From Rhodopseudomonas sp. P2A-2r (GTDB lineage Bacteria > Pseudomonadota > Alphaproteobacteria > Rhizobiales > Xanthobacteraceae), in NCBI RefSeq assembly GCF_026015985.1, contig NZ_CP110389.1, forward strand, positions 2,264,001 through 2,328,000: a stretch of DNA of 64,000 nucleotides. Reading direction: 5' to 3'. Positions 54,110 through 63,390 of this stretch are shown in pieces. How positions within the stretch are numbered: the first letter of the stretch is position 1; the number at the start of each line of letters is the position of its first letter. Made by a program: the position numbers and the translations under genes. The notes under the pieces are model-generated. The model searched no databases and was not told the DNA's origin. It saw only the letters and a program-made list of their open reading frames with translations.

Positions 54110-55336
54110 TCAATTACCAGAACCGATGACGCCTCTGGCGGCCAGCTCAGCGATCCTTTCAGGTTCGTACCGCAAATGCTCCAGCAGGATTTCAGCGTTG
54201 TGTTCGCCGAGTTCCGGTGAGGCGACATACGCAGGACGATCGGCACCATGAAAGCGAAGCGGACTGCTCGGGACGACGATCCGCCCGAATTTTGCATGAT
54301 CGACCCATTCCAACGCGCCGCGCTGGTGCATGTGTACGTCGTTGATGACTTCTCCCAGATGCCGAACGGGTGCGGCAGGGACCTTGTGGGCCCGTAGAAC
54401 CTGCGTCACCTCGGCCTTCGGCCGCTCACGGGTCCAATCCCCGACGATCGCATCGGTCAGCGTCATGTTGCGGACCCGATCGGCGGAGGTCGCAAAGCGC
54501 GCGTCTCCGGCCAGGTCCTGGCGCCCGATGGCGGCCAGCAGGCTGCGCCAATGACCGTTCGTCAATGCGATGACCGCGACGTGACCGTCGAGCGTCGGAT
54601 AAACGTTGTAAGGCGCCTCGGCCATCGCACCATGGTGATTGCCGGTTCGGGGCGCTTCGCCTTCGCCATCGAACGCAAAGGCCAGGTTGGAAGCCAGCGT
54701 CGGATAGACCGCCTCCTGCATCGAGACCTCGACCAGGCGGCCGCGCCCGGTCACGCTGCGTTCGTATAGGGCGGTGGCGAGCGCTGCGTAAAGATGAACT
54801 CCGCTAATGAAGTCGGCCACAGCAGGGCCTGCCTTCACCGGCGGACCATCGGCGAAGCCGGTCACGCTCATCATGCCTGAGCAGGCCTGCACCGTAATGT
54901 CCATCGCGAGGTTGTCCCGGTCCGGTCCGGACAGGCCGAAGCCCGTGCCGGAGCCGTAGATCAGCCGGGGATTGATCTCCGAAAGGACGTCCCAGCCTAC
55001 CCCTAAGCGGTCCATGACACCGGGCGCGTAGTTCTCCAGCAGAATATCGGCCGTCCGAACCAATTCCTTGAGGATCTCGATCCCCTCAGGGGACTTTAGG
55101 TTGAGGGCCAGGCCACGCTTGTTGCCGTTCAGCATCTCGAAAGGAACCGCAGCCCATTTGCTGACCTTGGCGCGGTGGCGCACCGGCTCCCCCGTGACGG
55201 GCTCGATCTTGATGACATCGGCGCCGGCCTGCGCGAGCAGGAACCCGGCATAGGGACCCAGATATACTTGGCCGAGATCGAGAACGTGTACCCCGTGTAA
55301 CGGCATATTGCGGCGCTCGGTCGCATGATCAGTCAT
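54110..55336 (-). CDS. CaiB/BaiF-family (family III) CoA-transferase
   Basis: A 408-residue family III CoA-transferase; ATG 55336 is preferred because AAGGATGG lies at a normal distance. The opening VLDLGQVYLGPYAGFLLAQAG, the block VIKIEPVTGEPVRH, NGNKRGLALNLKSPEG and the catalytic Asp in DRDNLAMDITVQA near residue 145 are typical. Such enzymes move CoA from a donor thioester to an organic acid. Here the acid is probably the ring-opened product that enters the hydratases of the same operon. Confidence 0.92.
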   Translation of the reverse strand: MTDHATERRNMPLHGVHVLDLGQVYLGPYAGFLLAQAGADVIKIEPVTGEPVRHRAKVSKWAAVPFEMLNGNKRGLALNLKSPEGIEILKELVRTADILLENYAPGVMDRLGVGWDVLSEINPRLIYGSGTGFGLSGPDRDNLAMDITVQACSGMMSVTGFADGPPVKAGPAVADFISGVHLYAALATALYERSVTGRGRLVEVSMQEAVYPTLASNLAFAFDGEGEAPRTGNHHGAMAEAPYNVYPTLDGHVAVIALTNGHWRSLLAAIGRQDLAGDARFATSADRVRNMTLTDAIVGDWTRERPKAEVTQVLRAHKVPAAPVRHLGEVINDVHMHQRGALEWVDHAKFGRIVVPSSPLRFHGADRPAYVASPELGEHNAEILLEHLRYEPERIAELAARGVIGSGN

Positions 55337-55396
55337 CGTCGTTACCATCCTTTTCGATAAGGCTTCGGGTGCAGGCTCAAGCGTGCCAGGGGGCCA

Positions 55397-56155
55397 TCAA
55401 ACACCGGAGAAAACGGGCAAGCGGCGTTCGGCCATCGCTTTCACGCCCTCGGTGAAATCCGCCGTCGCGAAGTGCTTTTCCTGCTCGCGACGCTCGTGCT
55501 CGGTCGCGGCGGCGACGCGGTCCGCAAGGTCCCCTCGCAGAGTCAGACGGGTCGACTGCACCGCCAAAGGTGCGGATCTTGCGATCTCCGTCGCGAGATC
55601 GAGCGCGGTGTCGCGTAAAGCATCGTCCGCGGCGAGGACGTCGAACAGACCCTGGGCGAAAGCATCCGCGCCGCTCAGCCGGTGCCCGGTATAAAACATG
55701 AGCGCCGCCTTCTGGATGCCGATGGCCCTAGGCAGCGTCACGCTTAGCCCGAATCCGGGATGAAAGCCCAGACGGTTGAAATTGGCCGAGAGCCGCGAGC
55801 TTTCGGAGCCGACGCGGAAATCGGCTGCGAGCGCGAGGCCAAGGCCGCCACCGATCGCAGCGCCCTGCACGGCCGCGACGATCGGCAGTGGGCATCGGAA
55901 GAGTCGGACGGCATGGCGATAGATGTGGTCATCGTCCGAACCGCCGTTATCAGCGGCCGGGCGTGCGAAGTTCGCTCCGGCGCAAAAGTTCTTTCCGGCC
56001 GCGCACAACAGGATCGAGCGCATCCCTTCGGCTGCCAGATGTTCGAGGGCGTCACCAATCGCCGAGATCAAGGGCGTGTCGAAGAAATTGTTCGGGGGGC
56101 GATTGATCTCGACGATCCCGACATAGTCTTTTAGGCTGACGACGATATCGTTCAT
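55397..56155 (-). CDS. Enoyl-CoA hydratase/isomerase
   Basis: A 252-residue crotonase-fold protein from ATG 56155, with GGAAG before it. VEINRPPNNFFDTPLISA opens the fold; CAAGKNFCAGANF near residue 60 and VQGAAIGGGLGLALAADFRV near residue 100 form the oxyanion hole. GLSVTLPRAIG carries Leu where many hydratases have a catalytic Glu, so it may be an isomerase or another crotonase activity. The C-terminus FTEGVKAMAERRLPVFSG is normal. Confidence 0.9.
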   Translation of the reverse strand: MNDIVVSLKDYVGIVEINRPPNNFFDTPLISAIGDALEHLAAEGMRSILLCAAGKNFCAGANFARPAADNGGSDDDHIYRHAVRLFRCPLPIVAAVQGAAIGGGLGLALAADFRVGSESSRLSANFNRLGFHPGFGLSVTLPRAIGIQKAALMFYTGHRLSGADAFAQGLFDVLAADDALRDTALDLATEIARSAPLAVQSTRLTLRGDLADRVAAATEHERREQEKHFATADFTEGVKAMAERRLPVFSGV

Positions 56156-56198
56156 AAATTCTTCCTTCACGGCCCAAGCCGGCCGTGCGGCATCGGAT

Positions 56199-57019
56199 TC
56201 AGAAGCCCGTGAAGGCCGGGCGGCGCTTCTCGATGAAATGGGCGACCCCTCCCGGAAGTCTTCGGTCTGGCGGCAGCGCTCGATCTCGACCGCGGAAACT
56301 GCGACTGCCTGCGCGAAATCCTGTGTCCACGCCTCACGGAGCTGCCGCTTGATGATGCCGACCGCGCGGGGAGACGACAAGTTGGCGAGTTCCGACGCAT
56401 AGCGCTGCACTTCGAAGCGGAAGGTCTCCGCGGGGAGGACCCGGGCGAGGCCGAGGCGGTCTGCTTCCTCGGCCAGCACGATGCGGCCGGTGAGCGCCAG
56501 GTCGGCCGCATGCATCGGACCAATCAAGCGCGGCAACAGCCAGGCGAGGCCATCTTCCGCTGCAAGCCCCCGTCTAGCGAAAGCGGTCGTCAGCTTCGCG
56601 CCCGCTGCAACGAAACGGAGGTCGCAGGCAAGCGCGATAGTGAGACCGACGCCGGCCGCCGCACCGTTGATCGCTGCGATGATGGGCTTGGGCGACGAGC
56701 GGAGATAGCCGAAGCGCCCTTCGGCGGGCGCGCCGTTCACCGGCACTGGCGAAGCCGCCACTGTTGCAGTCGCCGCTATGTCGGCACCGGCGCAGAATGC
56801 GCGCCCGGCTCCGGTCAGAACGATCGCCCTGATCTCCGCATCACCTTCCGCGACTTTAACGGCGGCAGCAACCTCGGCGCCCATGGCCGCATTCCATGCG
56901 TTCATCCGTTCGGGCCGATTGAAGGTGATGGTCGCGACGCGGTCCTCGACGCTGACGAGAATGTTCTCGTAGCGGCCGAATGGCGAGGGTCTCGTCGGTG
57001 CCGTAGCTGCGGTGTCCAT
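56199..57019 (-). pseudogene. Enoyl-CoA hydratase/isomerase, frameshift near the C-terminus
   Basis: From ATG 57019 (GAAGGGA before it) the protein has TFNRPERMNAWNAAM near residue 32, GAGRAFCAGADI near 70 and INGAAAGVGLTIALACDLRF near 117. The last 15 codons are out of frame after a CCCC run on the plus strand (56246-56249). Adding one base restores VAHFIEKRRPAFTGF and a stop at 56199. The frame as read continues into the next hydratase and makes an artificial double protein. With only the tail affected it may still be active if the change is real. Confidence 0.85.
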
Positions 57020-57167
57020 GGTCGTCCCTTCAAGCATCGTTCGCTGCGTCGCGACATCATTCGCATTCACTCGGTCGGCCGCCGCTGTCCCGCCTGCTGT
57101 CCCGAAATGCGACTGGGCGGCCAAGATGCCGCAGATCGCATTCGATAGTTTTTACGCTCGGGCTTCG

Positions 57168-58145
57168 CTACTGGATGGGCTGAATGCCGATCCGCTTCAC
57201 GATCGCCGAGATCGTCCCCAGCTCTGCCGTCACGATCTGGCTGACCTTCTCTGCATTGTCGAAGCCGGGCGTCACGCCGAGCTCGATCAAACGGCGACGG
57301 ACGTCGGGCACCTGCAATACGGCTTCCATCCAATAGGCAAGGCGCTTCTGGATGTCGGCGGAAAATTTTGCCGGCCCGGCCAATCCCAGCCAGGTCTCGG
57401 CGCTGAAGCCGGTAACGGTTTCCGCGACCGTCTGGACATCGGGAATCAGAGTCGAGCGTTCTCGGCCGGTCACCGCGATGACCTTGATGTTGGGAGCGCC
57501 CAGCAGCGGCGTCACAGAGGAAAGACCAGCCACCATCGCATCGATCTGCCCGCCCCGAAGATCGGTCACGGCAGGTGCGCCTCCTCGATAGGAGACATGG
57601 CGCATTTTGAAGCCCGCACGCTCCTTCAGCATTTCACCCGCGAGGTGAGAGGCGGTCCCGAAGCCGGGCGAGCCGTAGTTTAGTTCGTCAGACCGGGAGT
57701 TCGCGAAGACGACGAATTCTGCGAGGGTCGACACCGGCACGCGACCGGTGTTCACGACCAGGACGGAGGGCAACGTCCCAAAATTTCCGATCCACTTGAA
57801 GTCGGTTGCGACGTTCCACGGCAGTCTCGCATAGACCGTCTGGGAGATCGTCATCGATCCGCTGCTCGCCAGAAGCGCATAGCCGTCCGGCTCCGCCTTC
57901 GCGACGTTATCGGCACCGAGCGTTCCACCGGCCCCGGCGCGGTTCTCGACGACCAGAGTCTGGCCGGCAAGCTTGGACATCGCCTCCGTCAGGATCCGGA
58001 TCGGCGGATCCAGGGTTCCGCCGGCCGCGAAGGGAACCACGATCTTGATCGGTCGGCTGGGGTAGGAAGTCGCCAGCACAGCGGAGCACGGCACAAAGGC
58101 GCTTGCTGCGGCTCCCTGCAAGATAGCTCTGCGCGACAGGCCCAT
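57168..58145 (-). CDS. Bug/TctC-family periplasmic solute-binding protein
   Basis: A 325-residue binding protein. ATG 58145 follows AGGGAGAACGTC. A Tat-like signal SRRAILQGAAASAF ends near residue 27. YPSRPIKIVVPFAAGGTLD is the family opening, and GAGGTLGADNVAKAEPDGY and YRGGAPAVTDLRGGQIDAM are typical. Bug proteins bind carboxylates such as tricarballylate, adipate or terephthalate and normally work with TctA/TctB membrane proteins; none is encoded here. It fits uptake of an organic acid by the island. Confidence 0.9.
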   Translation of the reverse strand: MGLSRRAILQGAAASAFVPCSAVLATSYPSRPIKIVVPFAAGGTLDPPIRILTEAMSKLAGQTLVVENRAGAGGTLGADNVAKAEPDGYALLASSGSMTISQTVYARLPWNVATDFKWIGNFGTLPSVLVVNTGRVPVSTLAEFVVFANSRSDELNYGSPGFGTASHLAGEMLKERAGFKMRHVSYRGGAPAVTDLRGGQIDAMVAGLSSVTPLLGAPNIKVIAVTGRERSTLIPDVQTVAETVTGFSAETWLGLAGPAKFSADIQKRLAYWMEAVLQVPDVRRRLIELGVTPGFDNAEKVSQIVTAELGTISAIVKRIGIQPIQ

Positions 58146-58204
58146 GACGTTCTCCCTGGACATCTCGTTGGAGCCGAGCCTCGGCAGCTCGACTCGCTCG
58201 TTCG

Positions 58205-58981
58205 CTAAGGCCGATAGCCGGTTGCCTGCATCAATGTGGTGAGCAGGCCGCCGTCGACCGGCAGGTCCACGCCGCTGATAAAGCTCGCTTCCGGACGGCT
58301 CAGCATGACGATGGCGTTTGCACTGTCCTCCGGCTGGCCCAGCCGATGGATCGGAATGGCTTCTTCCCGGCGCCGCCGCGTTTCGGGATCCGAATAGGAG
58401 CGTGCCGTCATCCCTGTCAGCGTCGGGCCCGGCGAAACGCAGTTGCAGCGAATACCGAACGGCCCCCATTCCAACGCCATTTGCTTGATGAGCGCAACGA
58501 GGGCCGCCTTGCTCGGTCCGTAGACGCCGAGGGTCGGCGTCGGGGCCTGGGCCGAGATGGATGCGGTGGCCACGATCGAGCCTCCACGCTCTTTCATATG
58601 CGGCAAGGCGGCCTGACCCAACAGCCATGTCGCGCGGGTGTTGACCATGAAGGTTCGCTCGTAATTCTCCAGGCTGAGATCCTGCAGCGTGCTCGGAATG
58701 CCGATTCCCGCATTGCTGACGATAGTGTCCAGGCCCCCGTAGCGCCCGATGGCCCGCTCGACCAGTTGCCTCGCTTCGTCAGGCTTCGCCAGATCGAGGG
58801 CCTCGGTCGCAACTTCGATTCCGGCGGGAAGCAGACGGACCGTCTCCTCCAGCGAGCCGCTGTTCAGATCCACGAGGGTCAGCCGCGGCGCGGGCTCTCC
58901 GCGGGCCTGAGCATCCCGCACGAAAGCCAAGGCTGCCGCTCTTCCGATGCCGCTCGCAGCGCCGGTGATCAAGATGTCCAT
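58205..58981 (-). CDS. SDR-family oxidoreductase
   Basis: A 258-residue classical SDR. TGAASGIGRAAA near residue 6, SNAGIG near 88, ATASISAQ near 138 and the catalytic YGPSKAA near 152 are all present, and the C-terminus VDLPVDGGLL is typical. The cofactor-binding loop has LVDLNSG with Asp, favouring NAD+. It lies 59 bases upstream of the Bug protein gene and 140 bases after the 412-residue binding-protein gene, on the same strand as both. Confidence 0.9.
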   Translation of the reverse strand: MDILITGAASGIGRAAALAFVRDAQARGEPAPRLTLVDLNSGSLEETVRLLPAGIEVATEALDLAKPDEARQLVERAIGRYGGLDTIVSNAGIGIPSTLQDLSLENYERTFMVNTRATWLLGQAALPHMKERGGSIVATASISAQAPTPTLGVYGPSKAALVALIKQMALEWGPFGIRCNCVSPGPTLTGMTARSYSDPETRRRREEAIPIHRLGQPEDSANAIVMLSRPEASFISGVDLPVDGGLLTTLMQATGYRP

Positions 58982-59121
58982 CGGTATCTTTCCATGAATG
59001 TCTCTCCCTTGCAGGGCTGATCGGGCGCTTCCCCATCAAGGCCGGCAGCCCTGTTCATGCGGAGGAAGGCACTACGTGCGTAGCTCGCACAGGCTGCGAG
59101 GCATGGTATCGCCAGCCCTCT

Positions 59122-60360
59122 TCAAGCCTTGACAAGAGCACAGCCTCCGTCATTGAGCGGGCGAAATGCCTCTTCGGCGGGCACCGTGGAAGTCAGCTTG
59201 AAGACATCGCCCGGATAGCGGCTCTCGTCGGGACTTTTGACAGTGAACAGATAGTTCGGATGGATCTTCCGACCGTCCTGCCGGATGCGGCCGGCTCCGA
59301 AACAGTCGTCGTCGGTCGGCATCGCCTTCATGGTTTCGATCGTCTTCCGGCCTGAGGCTTTTGCCGCAGGAACGCCGATCGCCTTGACCGCTTTGAGATA
59401 ATGCATGACTCCTGCGTAATCTCCGGCTTGGCTCATGTTGGGAAAGACGCCGTTAGGCACGCGCGGCTTGAGCCGCGTCATGAAGCTGCGCGTGCGCTCG
59501 TTGAGATCCCAGTAGAAGCTTTCGGTCAGCAGGAGTCCCTTGGCCTCCGGCAAGCCCATGCCGAGGATTTCAGTGATGTACCCTGAGAGAACGGCTAGTT
59601 TCATGCCGGAGGCGCCGAGCCCGAACTCCGAGGCCTGCTTGACGATGTTGATCAAGTCGCTGCCACCCCCGATGATGCCGAGAACGTCGGCCCCGCTCGA
59701 CTGCGCGCGCAGGAGATAGGAAGAGAAATCTCCCGTTGCCCCTAGGGGAAAACGCACGGATCCCAACACCTTGCCGCCCGCCTGCGTCACGAAACGCCCG
59801 GTATCCGCTTCCGCCGCGTGTCCATAGGCATAGTCGGCCGTAAGGAAGAACCACTTTCTGCCGCCGGTCTTTACAGTTGAGACCGCCGTCGAATGAGTCG
59901 TGCCCCAGGAATCATGGGACCAGTGGACCCAATGCGCGCTGCAATCCTTGCCTGTGATGTTCGACGAGGCGGCCGTGGTAATGATGGAGGCTTTGTCTTT
60001 TTCTTCGAGGAGCCCACGCGAGCCCAGCACGATCGCACTGTTTCCGACGTTCTCGATGACGTCGATACCCCCTATGTCAAACCAGCGGCGGATAATGCCG
60101 AGTCCGACATCCGGCTTGTTCTGGTGATCCGCGACCAGGATTTCGACCTTGATGCCCGGGTTTTCGGACATGAATTCCATTGCGGCCTGCTGAGCGCACG
60201 CCACCGTGGTCGGGCCCGAAACGTCACTGTAGACGCCCGACATATCGGTAATTACGCCGATCCGGATTGTGTCGCGCGCTTGCGCCTGCGTCAGCCTTGC
60301 TGGCATCATCGCGATCCCCGCCAGGCCTGTCGCGAGCATCGTTCGCCTTGTGATATCCAT
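59122..60360 (-). CDS. Type I ABC substrate-binding protein (urea/amide-type), paralogue B
   Basis: A 412-residue periplasmic binding protein from ATG 60360 with signal MDITRRTMLATGLAGIAM, Tat-like. It has the same length as the protein at 44591 and shares the blocks IRIGVITDMSGVY, SGPTTVAC, VADHQNK, FFLTADYAYGHAAEAD and NGVFPNMSQAGDY. Like that gene it has no permease or ATPase partner. It is the promoter-proximal gene of the leftward island operon, divergent from TetR at 60559. Confidence 0.9.
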   Translation of the reverse strand: MDITRRTMLATGLAGIAMMPARLTQAQARDTIRIGVITDMSGVYSDVSGPTTVACAQQAAMEFMSENPGIKVEILVADHQNKPDVGLGIIRRWFDIGGIDVIENVGNSAIVLGSRGLLEEKDKASIITTAASSNITGKDCSAHWVHWSHDSWGTTHSTAVSTVKTGGRKWFFLTADYAYGHAAEADTGRFVTQAGGKVLGSVRFPLGATGDFSSYLLRAQSSGADVLGIIGGGSDLINIVKQASEFGLGASGMKLAVLSGYITEILGMGLPEAKGLLLTESFYWDLNERTRSFMTRLKPRVPNGVFPNMSQAGDYAGVMHYLKAVKAIGVPAAKASGRKTIETMKAMPTDDDCFGAGRIRQDGRKIHPNYLFTVKSPDESRYPGDVFKLTSTVPAEEAFRPLNDGGCALVKA

Positions 60361-60518
60361 GCTCTAATCCTCCGTCGAAAATGCGCTCACGGGAGACGTC
60401 TTATTATTGGTTATCGCCCATCCATGTGCCCGCTCGGCTGTTGCGGCGCCGCGAATGTGCGGCTTCACTCGGCCAAGCTGGCGCTCACGGCACAGGCACT
60501 ATGTCAGATCCGAATTTA

Positions 60519-60530
60519 ATATACAAGACG
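60519..60530. promoter_or_regulatory. Candidate TetR box, upstream copy
   Basis: ATATACAAGACG lies 28 bases before the TetR start in the divergent gap with the binding-protein gene. A copy differing in one base (ATATACAAAACG) lies upstream of the second BVMO gene at 61253-61264. Shared position before both genes suggests one regulator, probably the TetR protein. Confidence 0.45.
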
Positions 60531-60558
60531 TTCAGTTTCATATTCAGGGTTGCTAAGA

Positions 60559-61155
60559 ATGACGCTCAAGACCAAGGTTCGCCAGCGCGGCCGACCGCGA
60601 AGCGAGGCCGGCCGCCAGGCCATCCTGTCGACGGCAGGCAAGCTGCTCTATGAAGTCGGCCTTCAGCAGATGAGCATGGAAGAGATCGCGAAGCAGAGCG
60701 GCGTCGGAAAGGCCACTTTGTACCGGTGGTGGCCAAGCAAGACGATGATTGCCCTTGATGCGTACCTCGAGGAGATGAGGGGAAAGGTCATCGTCCCTGA
60801 CACGGGATCCGCAAAAGAGGACTTCAGGCAGCAAATTCGCTCAGTCATCAAGTTCTATGCCGGAAAGGAGGGAGAGATTTTCTCGTCTTTCATCGCGGCC
60901 GCGCAAGGCGACTTGGATTTTGCAGTCTCGTTCCGAGATAAATTCCTCAATCAAAGGCGCGAGGGCGTGCGCATGATTTGGGATCGGGGCGTCAAATCCG
61001 GAGAATTCCGTGACGACGTGACCCCCGAAGTCGCGCTCGATATGATGTATGCGCTGATTGTCTATCGGCTGCTGACCGGCCGCGCGCAGCTTTCGCTGTC
61101 CCTTGCCGATGAGATTGTCGATGTCGCGATGAAGGGATTGATCCGTCGCGCTTGA
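60559..61155 (+). CDS. TetR-family transcriptional regulator
   Basis: A 198-residue regulator from ATG 60559. The DNA-binding region spans about 15-62: GRPRSEAGRQAILSTAGKLL (cited in part), IAKQSGVGKATLYRWWPSK being the recognition helix region. The ligand domain follows (about 75-198), of the AcrR/TetR_C_33 type. It lies between the leftward operon and the rightward BVMO and probably represses both (inference). Confidence 0.9.
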   Translation: MTLKTKVRQRGRPRSEAGRQAILSTAGKLLYEVGLQQMSMEEIAKQSGVGKATLYRWWPSKTMIALDAYLEEMRGKVIVPDTGSAKEDFRQQIRSVIKFYAGKEGEIFSSFIAAAQGDLDFAVSFRDKFLNQRREGVRMIWDRGVKSGEFRDDVTPEVALDMMYALIVYRLLTGRAQLSLSLADEIVDVAMKGLIRRA

Positions 61156-61252
61156 GGGCCGGGAGCGGGTCGCATCCGGCGGTGAGCGGTGGCGGTCGAT
61201 CAGGTCGCAGCGGGCCGTCGGGAGAAACACCATTGCCTTCTGGCGGCGCTCG

Positions 61253-61275
61253 ATATACAAAACGGAACGTACCGT
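61253..61275. promoter_or_regulatory. Candidate TetR operator before the second BVMO
   Basis: ATATACAAAACG (61253-61264) repeats the motif found before tetR. It overlaps ACGGAACGTACCGT (61262-61275), a palindrome with only one mismatched pair around ACGT. The site lies about 85 bases before the BVMO start codon. No other gene was seen in this 204-base gap. Confidence 0.55.
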
Positions 61276-61359
61276 AATTAAGCGACTCGAATCTGCAGGC
61301 GCGCCGGAGTCATCCGATCGTCCGAGCGGACACAAGGTCGCCTCCGGCGAGGATGCGAG

Positions 61360-62999
61360 ATGCCAGGCGACGCTGAAGTCCGTGCGGCCACGGAACTCCC
61401 GGACCATCCGAACTATGATGTCATCATCATCGGTGCCGGCGTATCAGGACTGTATCAGCTCTACCGCTTACGCGAATTGGGCTTGAACGTTCGGGTGTTC
61501 GAGGCGGGCTCCGATGTGGGCGGGACCTGGCATTGGAACAGATATCCCGGGGCGCGGTTCGATTCCGAAAGTTGGACTTATGGCTACTCCCGATTTCCCG
61601 GCGTTCTGGACGAGTGGAACTGGAGCGAGCATTTCGCCTCGCAGCCGGAAATCGAGCGCTATCTTCAGTTCGTCGCAGACAGGTTCGATCTCAGGCCGAA
61701 CATCCAATTCGGTTGCCGTGTCACCCATGCGCATTTCAGCGAGGCATTGCGAGGATGGAGGATCGAACTCGCTGACGGAACAGTCCACAACTCCCGCTTC
61801 TTGGTGACCGCCATTGGTGTCCTGTCGGCGCCGACGCTGCCACGGATCGATGGCATCGAAAGCTTCAAGGGGCAGGCTTGCCATACGGCCCAGTGGCCGA
61901 CGGAGGAGGTCTCCTTCGAAGGCAAGCGCGTCGCCGTCATCGGCACGGGCTCGACCGGTGTACAAACCATTCAGGAGGCTGCGAAGACCGCACGGCACCT
62001 AACGGTTTTCCAGCGCACGCCGAACTGGTGCGCGCCGCTTCACAATGCGAAGATCTCGGCGCCTGAGATGGCGGAGATCCGCTCCCGCTACGACGAGATC
62101 TTCGCGCGTTGTCAGGCGACACCCGGATGCTTCATCCACGGTCCCGACCCACGATCCGCGCTCGAGGTTACTCTTGAGGAGCGTGAGGCCTTTTTGAGAA
62201 GCGCTACTCGGAGCCAGGTTTTGGAATCTGGCACGGCAACTTCCGCGACATCCTCACAGATAGGGAGGCGAACGCGCTGATGTCGGATTTCGCCGCGCGC
62301 AAGATCCGCGCGCGTGTGAAGGATCCCAAGGTGGCCGAGAGGCTTATTCCGAAGAACCACGGCTTCGGCACGCGCAGGCTTCCGCTCGAGACCCACTACT
62401 ACGAGGTCTACAACCAGCCCAATGTCGATCTCGTCGACCTGGGCGAGACCCCGATCGAACGCATCACTCCGACAGGTATCGTAACGAGCGCAGCCGATCA
62501 TGAGTTCGACATCATCGTCTATGCGAGCGGGTTCGACGCCATTACCGGGCCATTTGATCGCATCGATATTCGCGGGGTCGAGGGCATTCGCCTGAAGAAT
62601 GTCTGGAGCGACGGTCCCAAAACCTTCCTGGGAATAATGGTTCAGGACTTCCCGAACATGCTGATGCTGATGGGCCCTCACGCTGGCCTCGGAAATTTCA
62701 CGCGCTTTGCGGAATACAGCGTCGATTGGGCAACAGGCCTTATCGAGCATGCGTTCAGACATGGCCTGACCCGGATCGATGCAACATCGGCAGGCACGAG
62801 ACGTTGGACAGACCACGTCATCGAGGTTGGCCGCGGCCTTTTGAGCAACGAGATCGATTCCTGGATGACAGGGGTGAACAGCAACGTCGACGGAAAATCC
62901 AGCCGCAAGATCGTGCGCTATAGCGGGGGTTTCCCGAACTATAAGAAGCATTGCGACGCAGTCGCTGCTGCCGGGTATGACGAATTGACGATGAGCTGA
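61360..62999 (+). pseudogene. Flavin-containing Baeyer-Villiger monooxygenase (second), single frameshift
   Basis: From ATG 61360 the front part has the FAD motif GAGVSGLYQLYRLRE near residue 26, GGTWHWNRYPGARFDSES, the BVMO fingerprint FKGQACHTAQWP at residue 169 (the same position as in the BVMO at 36101) and the NADPH motif GTGSTGVQ near 194. The frame breaks at five T residues (62191-62195); adding one T gives EAFFEKRYSEPGFGIWHGNF and joins the C-terminal half, which has PKNHGFGTRRLPLET and YASGFDAITGP and ends at 62999. Restored length is about 546 residues. It probably oxygenates a cyclic ketone of the island's substrate. Confidence 0.88.
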
Positions 63000-63092
63000 A
63001 CTCCTGTTGGATATTCCCGGTTATTTATGGCAACCTCTCGGACGCAGAAGACGTCGCCCGGCAATCGCGGTCGCTGTATCCAAAGTAAAAAG

Positions 63093-63125
63093 GCCCGCCT
63101 CCATGATGGAAGCGGGCTCTCTTTT
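63093..63125 (+). terminator. Intrinsic terminator after the second BVMO
   Basis: GCCCGC (63093-63098) pairs with GCGGGC (63112-63117), extended by TCC/GGA inside, and is followed by TCTCTTTT. The hairpin and T-rich tail lie about 95 bases after the BVMO stop. A preceding AAAAA tract would allow it to act in the opposite direction as well. Confidence 0.75.
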
Positions 63126-63390
63126 GTCTGTTTGCTGCTGCGGGCCTACTTTGGTTGGCAAAGCGGGAAAACTAGCAGCGGACAAACTATGGTCGGCGTA
63201 TCACCCACTAGCTGCGGCGTTCTATTGCGAGCTTCGTACCTACTTTGGCGAATCCGGCCAACCTATGTCCGCATCCACACCTGATCCGGAGCAATGCGCC
63301 CTTGCTCGCCGCCGCTCAGGTTCGACGTCGTTACCGACAATCTGTCCGACCGCTACGGCCGCTCCCCGCAACAAAACGTTCTAAGCAGTT
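63126..63390. other. No recognised gene between terminator and TnsA-like gene
   Basis: These 265 bases contain only short open frames with no family motif. They could include the remnant of the downstream part of the TnsA-bearing element, but nothing can be named. Confidence 0.4.

Noticed and set aside
52423-54297. A possible enoyl-CoA hydratase-MBL hydrolase fusion
   Set aside because: The MBL gene has its own strong ribosome site and start at 53283, and the hydratase C-terminus is intact in another frame.
55397-57124. A possible natural fusion of two enoyl-CoA hydratases
   Set aside because: The first hydratase loses its normal tail exactly at a short G run, and the normal tail is present one frame away. 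The join is an artefact of that frame change.
63040-63130. tRNA or phage attachment site near the window end
   Set aside because: No cloverleaf or CCA-type end could be drawn. The only clear structure is the terminator hairpin.
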